Assembly: GCA_963281255.1 (NCBI GenBank)
Contig: OY725490.1
Location: 2,790,001 to 2,854,000, forward strand
Length of the DNA stretch: 64,000 nt
Direction: 5' to 3'
Source of the DNA: Aphrocallistes beatrix
Lineage: Eukaryota > Porifera > Hexactinellida > Sceptrulophora > Aphrocallistidae
Shown here: positions 20,082-31,065 of the stretch, piece after piece
Numbering within the stretch: position 1 is the stretch's first letter
Layout: every line of letters begins with the position of its first letter
Notes under the pieces: model-generated
What the model saw: the letters and a program-made list of their open reading frames with translations, nothing else
The model's database searches: none
Told to the model about the DNA's origin: nothing
Program-made: the position numbers and the translations under genes

Positions 20082-22871
20082 ATGGATAAAGGGAAGGGAG
20101 CACGAAAGGGAAAGAGAGGAGGAGGAGGAGGAGGAGGAGGGAAGCAGGGAGGTAGTCAGCAGAGCAGCAAGAGAGATCAGGGAGAGAAAGGAGCCTCCTC
20201 ATCTCTTTCCAAGGTTTCGAACGAATTATCCAAACTACAGATGTCACCACAGCCTGCTACTACCAAGGTAAAGAGTGAAACTCCTGCTAGCTCTAAAGCT
20301 ATAATATCTCGTGACATTCCACCTAACCGACCTAGTTACGGAACGATTGGAGAAAAAGTCTCTGTAATAGTCAACTTCTTCAAGATTGAAATTCCTGGAA
20401 TTATCATCTATCAATACGACGTGAAGATCTATGACTTAATTTCGACTGAAGGAGATACAGAGCGTAACATCACAGAGAGATACGTGTGCAAGATGGTGAT
20501 ACGGAGTCTAGTGCAGGGACAGTTGAATCAGTTCTATCCTGCCTACGACGGCCGTTCCATTCTCTACTGTAGAGAGAATGTAGCAGGACGGTACGAGGTT
20601 GTCTGGTTTGACCGAGATGATGGAGATAGGGAGAGAAAGCACCTGGTGGTGTTGAAACGCACTGCTTCAGTCGATCTCTCTCTGATCAGTGCACTCACAC
20701 TCCAGGATGCTCAGTTCCCAACGAGAGAGGAGAGGGATGCATTCCTAAGTCGGCATCAGGTTGCTACGAATACGGTAGATGCTATTTTCCGGCAGTTCTC
20801 CGCTTCCCGCTTTACACCGGTGGGGCGAGGCTTCTATAACCGCGATTCAACGTGTGACTTAGGCGCGGGATTGCATATTTGGGAAGGATTTTCTCAGTCA
20901 GCTCGTCCTGGACAAAGGCATGCCCATCTCAATATCGATATGTCGTACCGCCCATTCGTAAAACCGATAAATGTCCTCGACTTCCTCTACGATAATTTAA
21001 AACTACGCAATTTGGGTGATCTAAAATACGATGATGTACAGTCAGAAGCTGCTAAGAAACTATCCATGCTAGATGTCTATCCAACACATCATAATAATAA
21101 GAAATATAAGATCAACAGGGATAAGGTATTCTTAGCACCAGCAAGTGTAGAGTCATTTGTTTTGGAAAGAAAAAGGATAACAGTAGCGGATTACTTTAAG
21201 CAGCGTTACCGAATAAGATTAGAATATCCTGGTTTGCCATGTTTGAATGTTGGTAGGAAAACTAAGTTGAATGCTCTGCCGATGGAACTCTGTACGATCA
21301 AAGTAGGACAGTCCATTAAACAGGAGTTAGACATGAAACAGAAACAGAACATGATCGGAATTACCTCGAATCCTCCGGAAAAACGTTTTGACGACATTAA
21401 CTATTTCGCTAAGCAAGTTCTACCTATCAAGGATGAGCTGCTAGCGTATTATGGCATTAAAACGGATTCTAAAATGGTGGAAGCCACTGCTTTGAGACTG
21501 CCCTCTCCTGTTGTGAAGTACGCAGGGGGTGAGGTGATGGGAGCCAAGGGGAAGTGGCAGATACAAGGACAACAATTTTGCCGCACAATCCCCATCAAAG
21601 TATGGGCCATAGTGCACTTCTCTGGTAGACCGGAAAACTTCCGGTATAAACCCCTGATCGATGAAATTCAGAAACAAGCAAGGGAAAAAGGTTTGCACAT
21701 GAATAGACCTATAAATGAGGATGAAATATACAAATATACAACCAATCTACATAAAGGACTGGATGATATTGATAAGCTCCTGAGATGGACAGTCAAGATA
21801 TTCGGACAAGAACTCCAGATGATTCTCTGCATAATAGATCGCTACATATGCAGTCACAAGGGAGATAGGTGGAATAGTGATAGCGTGTACAACCGTATCA
21901 AACTGGTAGGGGACACACAGCTCCCAATCATCACGCAGTGTATCGACGAGAATAACGCGAAATATGCAAAGGGGAGCACGATAGGAGGTCTGTGTTTGAA
22001 GATAAACGCGAAGCAGGGTGGAGTGAATCACTTCGCTGTCGTTGAAGAGACGAGACATCTGCTGTTAGGCACGATGATAATAGGCGCAGATGTCAACCAT
22101 CCGAAACCAGGTCCCAAGATCCAGGAATTCCCGTCCATCGCTGCAGGGTGTGTAGCTCTGGATTCGGAGTTTTCTCGCTATTACAGCACTTGTCGTTTCC
22201 AGAAGAACCGTGTGGACCCTAGACAGCGACAAGAAGTTATTCTGGACTTTGAAGCAGTGAGCCGTGAGCTGCTACAGGCGTATCTGGAAGAGAACGACGG
22301 TAGAAAGCCCTCGAAGATACTCTATTATCGGGACGGCGTGTCTGAAGGTCAGTTTGAAGCTGTGCTGGATTTGGAGCTGACTGCCCTGAAGCGAGCTTGC
22401 CACTCCCTCTCACCAGACTACAACCCTCCCGTCACTCTGGTGTGTGTGCAGAAGAGACATCGCATGAAGATGTTTGTTGGCGGCAGAGAGAACGTGTACA
22501 ACGTGAACCCGGGCACCTACCTTGATAGGACTGTGACTCATCCATTCGAGTATGACTTCTACCTTTGCAGTCATGCAGCGCTTAAAGGAACAGCAAAGGC
22601 TGCGCACTATCACGTGTTACACGACGAGAATCGCTTCTCTCCCAACCTCCTCTACACCATGACCTACCAACTGTGCTACTGCTTTGCAAGATGCACCAAG
22701 TCAGTGTCCATTCCTCCCCCAGTGTACTATGCCGACCTGATAGCCTACAGATACAACAAATACTTCGACCCTAAGCTGGTGTCAGGGAAGGACCTTGCTA
22801 CGATAGACTGGGATCGTTTCCGTCGAGATGTGCAGGTTCGTATTGAACCTGGAAAAATGTTCTGGGCTTAG
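20082..22871 (+). CDS. AGO: Argonaute, AGO clade, with intact slicer tetrad
   Basis: 929 residues in one uninterrupted exon. The ATG at 20,082 gives MDKGKGARKGKR and an N-terminal run of eight Gly from a GGA microsatellite. AGO proteins hold small RNAs and silence or cut target RNAs in the cytoplasm. Domain order: N domain, linker, PAZ (about 280-400, ending in the MELCTIKVGQ motif just after it), MID (about 440-590, with DRYICSHKGDRWN and the LPIITQCI segment) and PIWI. The slicing tetrad is complete by eye: D670 in GADVNHP, E718 in RQEVILDF, D751 in YYRDGVSEG and H842 in AAHYHVL. RSVSIP-type KSVSIPPPVYYADL and the C-terminal MFWA (family Y/F-F-A) are present. The lack of introns over 2.8 kb agrees with neighbouring genes. 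Pieces of its 3' half are duplicated at 37.5, 43.0-43.6, 44.75 and 57.1 kb. Confidence 0.95.
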   Translation: MDKGKGARKGKRGGGGGGGGKQGGSQQSSKRDQGEKGASSSLSKVSNELSKLQMSPQPATTKVKSETPASSKAIISRDIPPNRPSYGTIGEKVSVIVNFFKIEIPGIIIYQYDVKIYDLISTEGDTERNITERYVCKMVIRSLVQGQLNQFYPAYDGRSILYCRENVAGRYEVVWFDRDDGDRERKHLVVLKRTASVDLSLISALTLQDAQFPTREERDAFLSRHQVATNTVDAIFRQFSASRFTPVGRGFYNRDSTCDLGAGLHIWEGFSQSARPGQRHAHLNIDMSYRPFVKPINVLDFLYDNLKLRNLGDLKYDDVQSEAAKKLSMLDVYPTHHNNKKYKINRDKVFLAPASVESFVLERKRITVADYFKQRYRIRLEYPGLPCLNVGRKTKLNALPMELCTIKVGQSIKQELDMKQKQNMIGITSNPPEKRFDDINYFAKQVLPIKDELLAYYGIKTDSKMVEATALRLPSPVVKYAGGEVMGAKGKWQIQGQQFCRTIPIKVWAIVHFSGRPENFRYKPLIDEIQKQAREKGLHMNRPINEDEIYKYTTNLHKGLDDIDKLLRWTVKIFGQELQMILCIIDRYICSHKGDRWNSDSVYNRIKLVGDTQLPIITQCIDENNAKYAKGSTIGGLCLKINAKQGGVNHFAVVEETRHLLLGTMIIGADVNHPKPGPKIQEFPSIAAGCVALDSEFSRYYSTCRFQKNRVDPRQRQEVILDFEAVSRELLQAYLEENDGRKPSKILYYRDGVSEGQFEAVLDLELTALKRACHSLSPDYNPPVTLVCVQKRHRMKMFVGGRENVYNVNPGTYLDRTVTHPFEYDFYLCSHAALKGTAKAAHYHVLHDENRFSPNLLYTMTYQLCYCFARCTKSVSIPPPVYYADLIAYRYNKYFDPKLVSGKDLATIDWDRFRRDVQVRIEPGKMFWA

Positions 22872-23647
22872 TCCTCTCCAAGAGACTCCTCTCTCTCGAA
22901 TCTATTGCTTTCATTTGCTAAGATTTATTTATATTTTGTTTGTTATTTGTTATTGTTTCAAACTTCCTTTGTACAAGTATTACTATCTATTGCCTGGAGA
23001 TAATAGTGAGAGAGATCTTTAGTGATATGATCAATCTGTTCTCTAATTATGTGTGTTAGTATACAATATTATCAATAATAGATACGAATATTCAGCAGTT
23101 AGTATTAGATCAGAGTATCACGTGGAGGCGCCTGGAAATGATCCAAAATCTGAGTTTGCAATTAATCAATCAAGGATTATGCTATTGATCGAATTAATGA
23201 GGTTTCAAATTAATCGAAAACATAAGTATGCAATTGAGCAACTAACATTTATCTCTCTCAACCCTGTACTGGGCTCCATTCCTCTACATCAATGCCAATT
23301 AAGTCTTTTCTGAAGTTGGATTAATCCCCCAAAGCTTTCATTTCTACTATGATGATATTGTAATTACGCAAAAAACGCCAAGTAATCGTATCATCATTAA
23401 TCACCATAAATTGTCATTCAACCTCCTCCTGAAAACCTTCTTTGTTGGTTTATTACAATGCACTCCTCACGCGGACATTTTCTCTAAATTCGGTAATGGT
23501 TATTTAATTATACATTATTGTGAACCAATTTTCATTAAGCTGAGTTGTTAGTAGGTAATGCAATCTGAAGGATTAATAAGATTTATCAGAGCAATTTAGA
23601 TAGTATTCAAGTCAACTGTGTAAATTCGCTTCAATTATATTAGCTAA
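22872..23647. other. Argonaute 3' UTR and NHL copy B promoter
   Basis: The first roughly 65 bases are also present behind the PIWI fragment at 43.0 kb, so the 3' UTR travelled with the duplication. No separate gene is seen. The 86-codon ORF in it has no recognisable feature. Confidence 0.5.
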
Positions 23648-24917
23648 ATGGCTAGTGCACAAGTGAAAGCTAACTTTACAGAACAAATAAGAGAAACTAG
23701 AAAGAAGATACAAGACAGCTTCAAGCGGTCCCATGAAGCTCTACGAGTAAGAGAGAATAACCTCCTCTCTCGTGTTGAAGAGATAGAAACCGAGTTTAAT
23801 AAAAAGACTCAAGAAATGAATGAAATGTTGGAAGTTTTGAATGCAGTTAAATCAGTTAGTTCAGATAGATTCAAATATAATAAATTTGCAAAGGTGGGGG
23901 CAGGTGTTAACTCGGCAATAGATGATGGAATTATTGGATTAAACCAATGTATCTACCATGCAATAGAGTTTGAATGGGGTCCTCTATTCGAAACTGACAT
24001 AGAACAGCTCGGGAGTATTAAGCTTAATGGTGAGTCGAACACTTCTCTCACCCGCACCTTCCCTCCTCAAGTCAAACCTGTCGCCCCTGACTACAAGACG
24101 AAACACCTCCCTACTGCTTACTCCTGTACGAAACACACAGACCAGAAAGCTCCAGGAGAATTGAACGATCCTAAAAGTCTAGCTATACACTACAAAACTG
24201 GAAATATTTACATAGCAGATATAAACAACCATCGAGTACAAGTGTTTAGCTGTAACGGAGACTATCTATTTATGTTTAGTGAGAAAATGTATCACCCAAT
24301 AGGAATTTGTATTTCTCTGAATAAAGTGATTGTTACACAATGTAGTAGTCACTGTATGAATGTGTACGAGCTAAGAGGTAAGCTAGTGAAGAGTTTTGGT
24401 AGTGAAGGGAATGGGGAAGGACAATTCAAGCATCAACATGGTCTCGATGTCTCTGACAGAAATAACAATATCTACGTGTGTGATCGTGACAACAATAGAG
24501 TCCAAATCTTCACAGAGGATCTCAAGTTCCATTCCATGCTAGGAATAGGAGTGTTGAAGTGTCCACGTGACATAAAGGTTCCAAGAGACAGAGTATTGGT
24601 GCTAGATGAGAGTGATCCGTGTTTGTTTGTGTTCAGTTTAGATCACGTTCTAACCAACAGACTCATAACTCGTGGTAATGCTAAACAAACAAACAGTCCA
24701 TTCTGCTTCGACATAGACAGAGAATATAACATCATCATGAGTGACTCCAGTAATCACTGTGTGTATGTATTTAGTCAGGAGGGAGAGCAGATACATAAGT
24801 TTGGTAAGGAAGGTCAGGGTTTGGGAGAGTTCTGTTATCCGTTGGAATAGCACTAGATAACACAGGTCGTATTATTGTCGTGGATCAGAAGAATACTGCT
24901 TGCCTGCAGATTTTCTA
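23648..24917 (+). CDS. Coiled-coil/NHL propeller protein, copy B (late frameshift)
   Basis: Same architecture as the protein at 11,663: MASAQVKANFTEQI start, coiled coil, YKTKHLPTAYSC linker and NHL blades. It reads openly for 400 residues to a TAG at 24,848. A single missing T near 24,843 (CCGTTGGAATAG against CCGTTTGGAATAG) removes the last half blade. The remaining family sequence, ending TACLQIF, continues in the next frame to 24,917. The protein would therefore lack about 24 residues of the sixth blade, unless the shift is a sequencing error. Residues 63-104 differ almost completely from copy A although the flanks are nearly identical. It follows the Argonaute gene by 776 bp on the same strand. 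Confidence 0.75.
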
Positions 24918-26267
24918 AGCTATCACATATGAAAAGAAAATGACCCTAAATTTCGTATCCAAATGGATTTATTAACTTTATTATGCTCATCATTCTAGGC
25001 CTTAATTTACTGATTCTCTGCGCCCTATGATAACTTTCATACTTTTGTAGCTTCAATGAGCCAAAACAATAATTCTACGTAAATCTTATTAGTATTTTGA
25101 ACGTAATGATGAGACCGACTTTTTTTATAACGGATTCTGGTTTTTTTCTTTTCAGTTTACTTTTGCTTTTCCAATTAAACTAGTTAGAGCAATTATCAAT
25201 ACGTGTTATGTTTTGATAATACAGTCCACTCTACTTGATTGGAACATATCACCAGAAACGAAATAGTTACACACCAAATGGCTAATACTAAATTGCATCA
25301 GTTTAGGTTAATTGGTAACTCTGCTTGAGATTTACATTCGATGAAATGGTTTATTTTGAAAATTTCAAAAGAACAAAGCCTTGTTTTGGGCACTCAACCT
25401 CCATTCAGTTATTGGAGCATGACTCAGCGCTTTTTTCATCCTATTTTTATTCTCTTGACGGAATCAACGCAGAATTATCTCAGCTTATTGTTTTTACAAG
25501 TCATCGTGTTCAAAGTTAAACAGCCAGTCATGTAGAAAGTTTGAAACATAGCTCTTAATTCAAACTCTCATATTATAATTCTGACAATACGGTGTCAATT
25601 CGTCTAGAGTATCTTGGTTGCGCATGAAAGCTCACCGAGTAAGCTCCTAGAAATGAATGGAGGCTGGAAATTTACAAAAAATTGTTTGATATTATGTTGC
25701 TTGAAGCATCTCGCTTTGCGATTTTTCCTAATTAATATAATTGTGAGGCGAAACCGTCACAAAGTCAAACATCGTGTTCCAAACTGCGATACCTGGATAT
25801 GACATTTTTAGCCAAATCCAGTGATTTTGAGATAATTTAATAACGTGATCATTATTTATACTTGTTCAATGTAGCATTCTGTTGTAAACATTTGATATTT
25901 CTTTAATATTCAAAATAATCTATGCATTTGATTGGGGCCTATCGATACGTGCTGCCCTGGGTCTTTTTAATTTTCTCGGCGGACCTGATCGAAGTTAACA
26001 ATATGCAATACTATAAAAATTATAGGCACTATTAAGCCGAAAATGAAACGAATGTTTGCTTAAACTCGTATTTACAAAGTGAACAGTCTTGCATCTGGTT
26101 ATAATAGTTGACAAATCTTCTTTTATAACTTTAATTTGACATATACAAATTAACTTTGTACAAACAATAAGTATCCATTTCCCGATTTCCCAGGGAAACA
26201 AATTCTCAGGAAATACAGTAAAACACAGGATATTTTTGAAGTATGATATTCTAAAAAGATATCATAA

Positions 26268-26525
26268 ACAGCTCAAACAAGGAAATGGAAGAAGTGCAAA
26301 GCAAAGTGGACGGAGGAAGAGGAATGCACATTGATTGAATGGTTTGAAATTGCTGGTGATTCGATTAGGGAGTCAAGAAATAGCACTGAAATCAACATGA
26401 ACATCGATGGAATATCACAAATGTTTGAGAGTAGCCCATCTTTCAGGGGGATTTCAGTCACAGTAGATCACTTCCAAGTACCCCTTGAGAATGACAGTAA
26501 AGAGATCTTGCATCTCCTGTGGTGA
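26268..26525 (+). pseudogene. Myb/SANT-like ORF, copy 1
   Basis: Open for 85 codons without a clear start. It begins near KWKKCKAKWTEEEECTLIEW, a Trp-spaced acidic stretch like the first helix of a Myb/SANT (MADF-type) DNA-binding domain. The rest (INMNIDGISQMFESSPSF, DHFQVPLENDS) is not recognised. Two further copies lie at 32,792 and 54,049. Such domains often belong to mobile-element accessory proteins; here only a fragment remains. Confidence 0.4.
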
Positions 26526-27323
26526 AAGTGAAGACTTGTTATAATGAAGTCGAAAACGGAAATGTGAAGCTTCTCCCGAGTTTGATCACCGTCTGATTTA
26601 ATCCCTCTGCAACATGAAGTACTTTATCAACAAATGGCAATTTTCTGGGATCCCAGCTGAAATTATTTGAAGAGCAAATAGCATAATTGTAAATTGAGAA
26701 GTGAAAAACTATTCAATCATTAGTAAGTGAAGATGTAGACATACCACAGGATGTTATCACTGCTCATGGAAAGTACTGTGAATTTAGAAAAATTACCCTG
26801 GCACAAAAGAATGTTACTATCTATTTCTTCTCTATTAATTAAGATTTGAGTACTCGTATTAGGTTACTCCTAATACTCAAACGAGTTATTTTAAAAGCTG
26901 ATGGGAGATTTGTACTACAGGTCGTTCCACCTTTTCATTCTACAGTTACTTGTATTAGCAATCTTATCAATAAATGTTGGTGATTTATATCATCACATTA
27001 ATGAAACAAATTGCTTACATAAAATCTGTCATGGAGAAAAAAAGAGTTCATCCTTACTATTAAAACTCGATAAATGTTTGCATATCTATATATGTAATGA
27101 ATTGATTGAACAAACTACCAGGCATAGAAAGTTCATTTTTTGGCATGTGGGAGTCTTTTGGCTATGGCTCCACTGAGTTCGGACCTCAGACGAAAATATC
27201 GGCTCATCATGGAATTATGACGTCATTGTCTTGTTTTTTTGACCATAGCTCAGCCATTTTGAGTGATAATAGGCTGAAATTTTTCTAGAATATGTATATT
27301 AATATATCTCAATTATGATACAT

Positions 27324-28374
27324 CATAGCCTACTATACATAAGGCCTCACAACTGATTGTGGATTTTGGACCAGGGATGCGGAGGAAGACCGTTGAACTA
27401 ATGCATGAGCTGCCTTAAATCATTTACAAAGCACAATAGAGCTTAGGAATATATTATCAGCATATATAAATATGGTGTCAAAGTACCCATATCCATTGTT
27501 AAAAATTTGATTAGTCACCATATGGTTGCGCAATAGGTTATATTTGTGACAAATTTGATGATTTTCAGAGGCCGTTTAGGGGCACTTCTAAGTGTTTTTA
27601 CTGTAAAATATTTCGCATAGAACTGAGATATGAATGGGATAATACGAAAATTTTGGAATTTTTTCATGGAAACGTGTTTTGGTCAGTTGGCGTTATATCT
27701 TGAAAACTGCAATGGCTACGCATTCAAATGTAATTCCATTTGATAGCGAATATACTACTTCCTATTAAGTGATAATATAATTTCGACCTCTAAATTCAAT
27801 AGTTTATGAGATATTCGACAATGTACCATATTGGTCACATTTGATAATTTGTCGATTATCTCATAAACCTTTGAATTTAGAGGTTAAATTATATTATCAC
27901 TTAATAGGAAGTAGTATGTTTCCAATCAAATAGAATTACATTTAAATGTCTAGCTCTTGTGGTTTTCAAGATATGACCCAAACTGACTAAAACACGTTTC
28001 CATAGCAACACTGGAATGTACCAACATTCCATGAAAAAATTCCAAAATTTTCGTATAAACCCATTCATATCTCAGTTCTATGCGAAAAATTTTACAGTAA
28101 AAACGCTTAGAAGTGCCCCTAAACGGCCTCTGAAAATCACCAAATTCGTCACAAATATAACCTATTGCGCAACCATATGGTGACTAATCAAATTTTTAAC
28201 AATGGATATGGGTACTTTGACACCATATTTATATATGCTGATAATATATTCCTAAGCTCTATTGTGCTTTGTAAATGATTTAAGGCAGCTCATGCATTAG
28301 TTCAACGGTCTTCTTCCGCATCCCTGGTCCAAAATCCACAATCAGTTGTGAGGCCTTATGTATAGTAGGCTATG
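27324..28374. mobile_element. Palindromic foldback element, 1051 bp, 7-bp target duplication
   Basis: The whole segment is one inverted repeat: it starts CATAGCCTACTATACATAAG and ends with its reverse complement GTAGGCTATG, the arms meeting near 27,850. It is flanked by GATACAT on both sides (27,317-27,323 and 28,375-28,381). The uninterrupted site is visible at 55,540-55,546 in another copy of the host repeat. No ORF. The superfamily is not clear from a 7-bp duplication. Confidence 0.9.
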
Positions 28375-28534
28375 GATACATCTATCATTAACAAATCACT
28401 CATCACTCTGTTATGCCGTCATCATTACGCATCAAAAAAATTAAAAAATTACAAATTTGTTTTTCTTGGGATATTGATTATAATAAGTAGTAGGAAAGAC
28501 TTATTTCGAGATGTTATCTCCTTTATAATTAATC

Positions 28535-28604
28535 AATGTGACCCCAGGCACCCAAAGTGCGGCGGACACAAAGTGTCAGCGCAAACAAGCGAAGCGCGCT
28601 TGTA
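28535..28604 (+). repeat. GC-rich hairpin module
   Basis: A GC-rich island in AT-rich DNA with CCCAGGCACC, GGCGGACACAAAGTGTC and AAGCGAAGCGCGCTTGT. The best-kept copy is 45,497-45,590 (inverted), where GGCGGACACTTTGTGTCCGCC is a perfect palindrome. Others are at 4093-4133, 32,305-32,371, 32,680-32,731 and 53,935-53,992. It always ends a repeat block. It may be a structured end of a mobile element. Confidence 0.6.
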
Positions 28605-29562
28605 ACATTTTTCGTTCATAAAATAGCCTATTGCGTAATCACATGTTGACATATCAAATTTTTGACAGCAGAATTGGATACTCTGATGTTTGTGTATGGT
28701 AATAATACATTACAAATGTCTATCGGGAGCGGTTTTGATTTATCGATCTAATTGAATGTTGACTGTGTTAAAACTGGCCTTCTTGTTTGAAGGCCTAAAC
28801 GGGGCATATATAGCCGTATATTTAGCAAGCCATGAGTGGTCGCAGGAATTCACCACTCCGTGGCGAAGCAGGGCCAAAGAAACCAAACCATGAGCCTTTA
28901 CTATGATTTGGCTCAGCTCGATCCAATGAAATCCGTTCCAGAAATTCTCGACTCACCAACAGAGATGCTATCAGTTTGATCCGACAGTTGTTGACGAATC
29001 CCTATTATACGGAACTCAGTCTTGGTGATGAGGAAATAATACCCAATTTACCCTAAATTATAATTATATTTATCGATTTAGATGTATGAAAATTTAGGAG
29101 TTTGAGGTTAGGAGTGTATCTTGGAGGGCTGTAGTACAATAATATCCTGGTTCCAGCCTTAAAATTAACACAATACGTTGGGAATACCTTAGTGTAACAT
29201 GTTGTGAGATCAGTTATTGTAAAAGGCTCATGCAAATACAATATACGTAGGACTCACAACAAGTTCGGATACAGACATCTACGTCGAGTCGTAGACGAAC
29301 AAATTGACCCGGGATAGTGACCTAATAGTCATGATCTAAATTACGTCGTAATAATAATTTCGCTCAAAAAAAGTGAATGAGTTACTAAAACCAACATATT
29401 ATTTACGTAGTAGTATATTCATATGAATATACAAGTAGCATATTTATTAATAACTTCTATCATAACAGTAACACAGCAACACAAAAAAATACGCCAATAA
29501 TGCAAATTGACATAAGCAGCAGCCTATCTAATCTACGTAATAGTAAGCACAAAATGATACTC

Positions 29563-30469
29563 TCAAGCTTCCTTCGCTTTCACAACTTTGAGTTCAGCAT
29601 CCACTTGAGCTTTTCCTGTCACATCTTCGAGAGTAAAAAATAGCCTGAACTCGTAGTCGCTGAGTTCCTTCCTTTCCAACTTTCCGTCTTTGTTTGTGTC
29701 TATTAGATCGAAAACAGTGTCAATATAGGCAGGAGATCTCTCACCGCCGACTGCTTCAAGGAATGCGCGGTATTCTTCTCTCGAGACAAATCCGTCGTGG
29801 TTTGTGTCGATCAGATCATAAAGTGCGTTGCTTAACTTGTGTAGTAAACTTCCCTCGCCACTTCTCACCTTTGCCACTTCTCTCGGAGCAAGATTGGCAA
29901 CATTATGGACATGTTCTTCTTTAGTCAGTGATATTCCTGGTTTTATTCCTATTTCTGCGACAAACTCACACCGCGCTATTCGATACCTTTCAATAAGGTT
30001 GGGGTCTGAATTCAAGTGTGCATATTTCCTCGTATCAAAGACCACATCGTCAACAGTTATAAGTCCGTCTTTATTAAGATCAAGTGCGTCAAAAATTGAG
30101 TCAACGCGTGCCTTCCATTCTGCGTTCTTGAGGTAGTCATCTGCTGTCAAGGTGGTACCTACCGAACAAACAACTATCAATAATGCCAACTTTAACACTT
30201 TTATATTTAGTAAAATACGACAGAGACCAGTTTGAGATTGTTTCCTTACATTCAACTGGATTAAACAAATTCAGTTTTAATTAAGCCACTGTTAATAGAA
30301 ACTTGTTTCAGTTCCAAGAAGGCCTTCAGTGGGGATGCGGTCGGTATCATTATCATCATCTCATTACTTAAAATATAATCACAGCTGATAATGCTTTAAT
30401 GTACAATTGGCGGCTATAAACAAATTTAATTAACGAACTAAAACCTGGTACTTTTCCCTTAGCAGCCAT
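29563..30469 (-). CDS. EF-hand protein of the luciferin-binding/calexcitin type, copy A (exons 30469-30445, 30158-29563)
   Basis: The long reading frame (30,255-29,563) contains no ATG at all. A 25-nt exon at 30,469-30,445 starts ATGGCTGCTAAGG and ends CCAG before GTTTTAG. Joined after GGTAG at 30,159 it reads MAAKGKVPGTTLTADDYLKN in frame, giving 206 residues. Calcium loops: DLNKDGLITVDD, DTNHDGFVSREE and DTNKDGKLERKE. The second loop is lost (SLTKEEHVHN). This layout, with GIKPGISLTKEE before it and YDLIDTNHDG followed by YRAFLEAVG, resembles Renilla luciferin-binding protein, calexcitin and other sarcoplasmic calcium-binding proteins. Its role is probably calcium sensing or buffering in the cytosol; light emission is not implied. 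The gene is flanked by 0.95-kb inverted repeats. The donor is weak, so the splice model is inferred. Confidence 0.75.
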
Positions 30470-31004
30470 GATTGAAAGCAAAAAGGATTTTCAAATTGGA
30501 GAGAAAAAGAGAAATAAGATAGAATTGGTTTAGAAATACAGAATCTGCATTGAAAGTTTTTATTTATATATTTTTGCTTATTACTCTTTAGCATACTCTA
30601 TATAGAGTAGGCTAGGTCTTTAGCTAACTATTCATCATATTTCACAACTTTCTATAATTATTAATTGCATTCCGCGTATTCTTCACACAAAATGTTCTGT
30701 TTCATCGCGTAACTTGATAACCCCATGGGTGCACACATCTACTATAGCAACACCTCTCAACATTTTTCTCATTACGACACACAATAATTACTACTTTTTC
30801 AATTCGAACCTACATATGTTTTATCCTACAGGCTATTTTATCGTTAAAATCCAATTGAGAATGTAAGTACAGTTTGTCTCTCATAATTATTGAGAATCGT
30901 TTAATTGAATAATGTGCGAGTAGCATCAACCTTATAGATAATAATTTAGTTGGGCATTCAAAATTTCAATTTTAATAATTTATTCAAATTTTTATTGAAC
31001 AACC

Positions 31005-31065
31005 GCCAGGGTTGCCGTGGGAATGGAATTTCAATTCCCATTCCCACAGGATTTCTGAGATGTTT
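31005..31065. repeat. Truncated GTGGGAAT palindromic element
   Basis: Starts GAACAACCGCCAGGGTTGCC and carries GTGGGAATGG with CATTCCCAC close by. It is cut short after CCCACAGGATTT. The same truncated form is at 36,838-36,897. Longer forms are at 37,685-37,830 and 56,548-56,695. Confidence 0.6.

Noticed and set aside
30159-30255. Signal peptide in the EF-hand protein (hydrophobic stretch LKLALLIVVCSVGTT)
   Set aside because: The frame has no ATG and the stretch is better explained as the 3' end of an intron with a normal acceptor.
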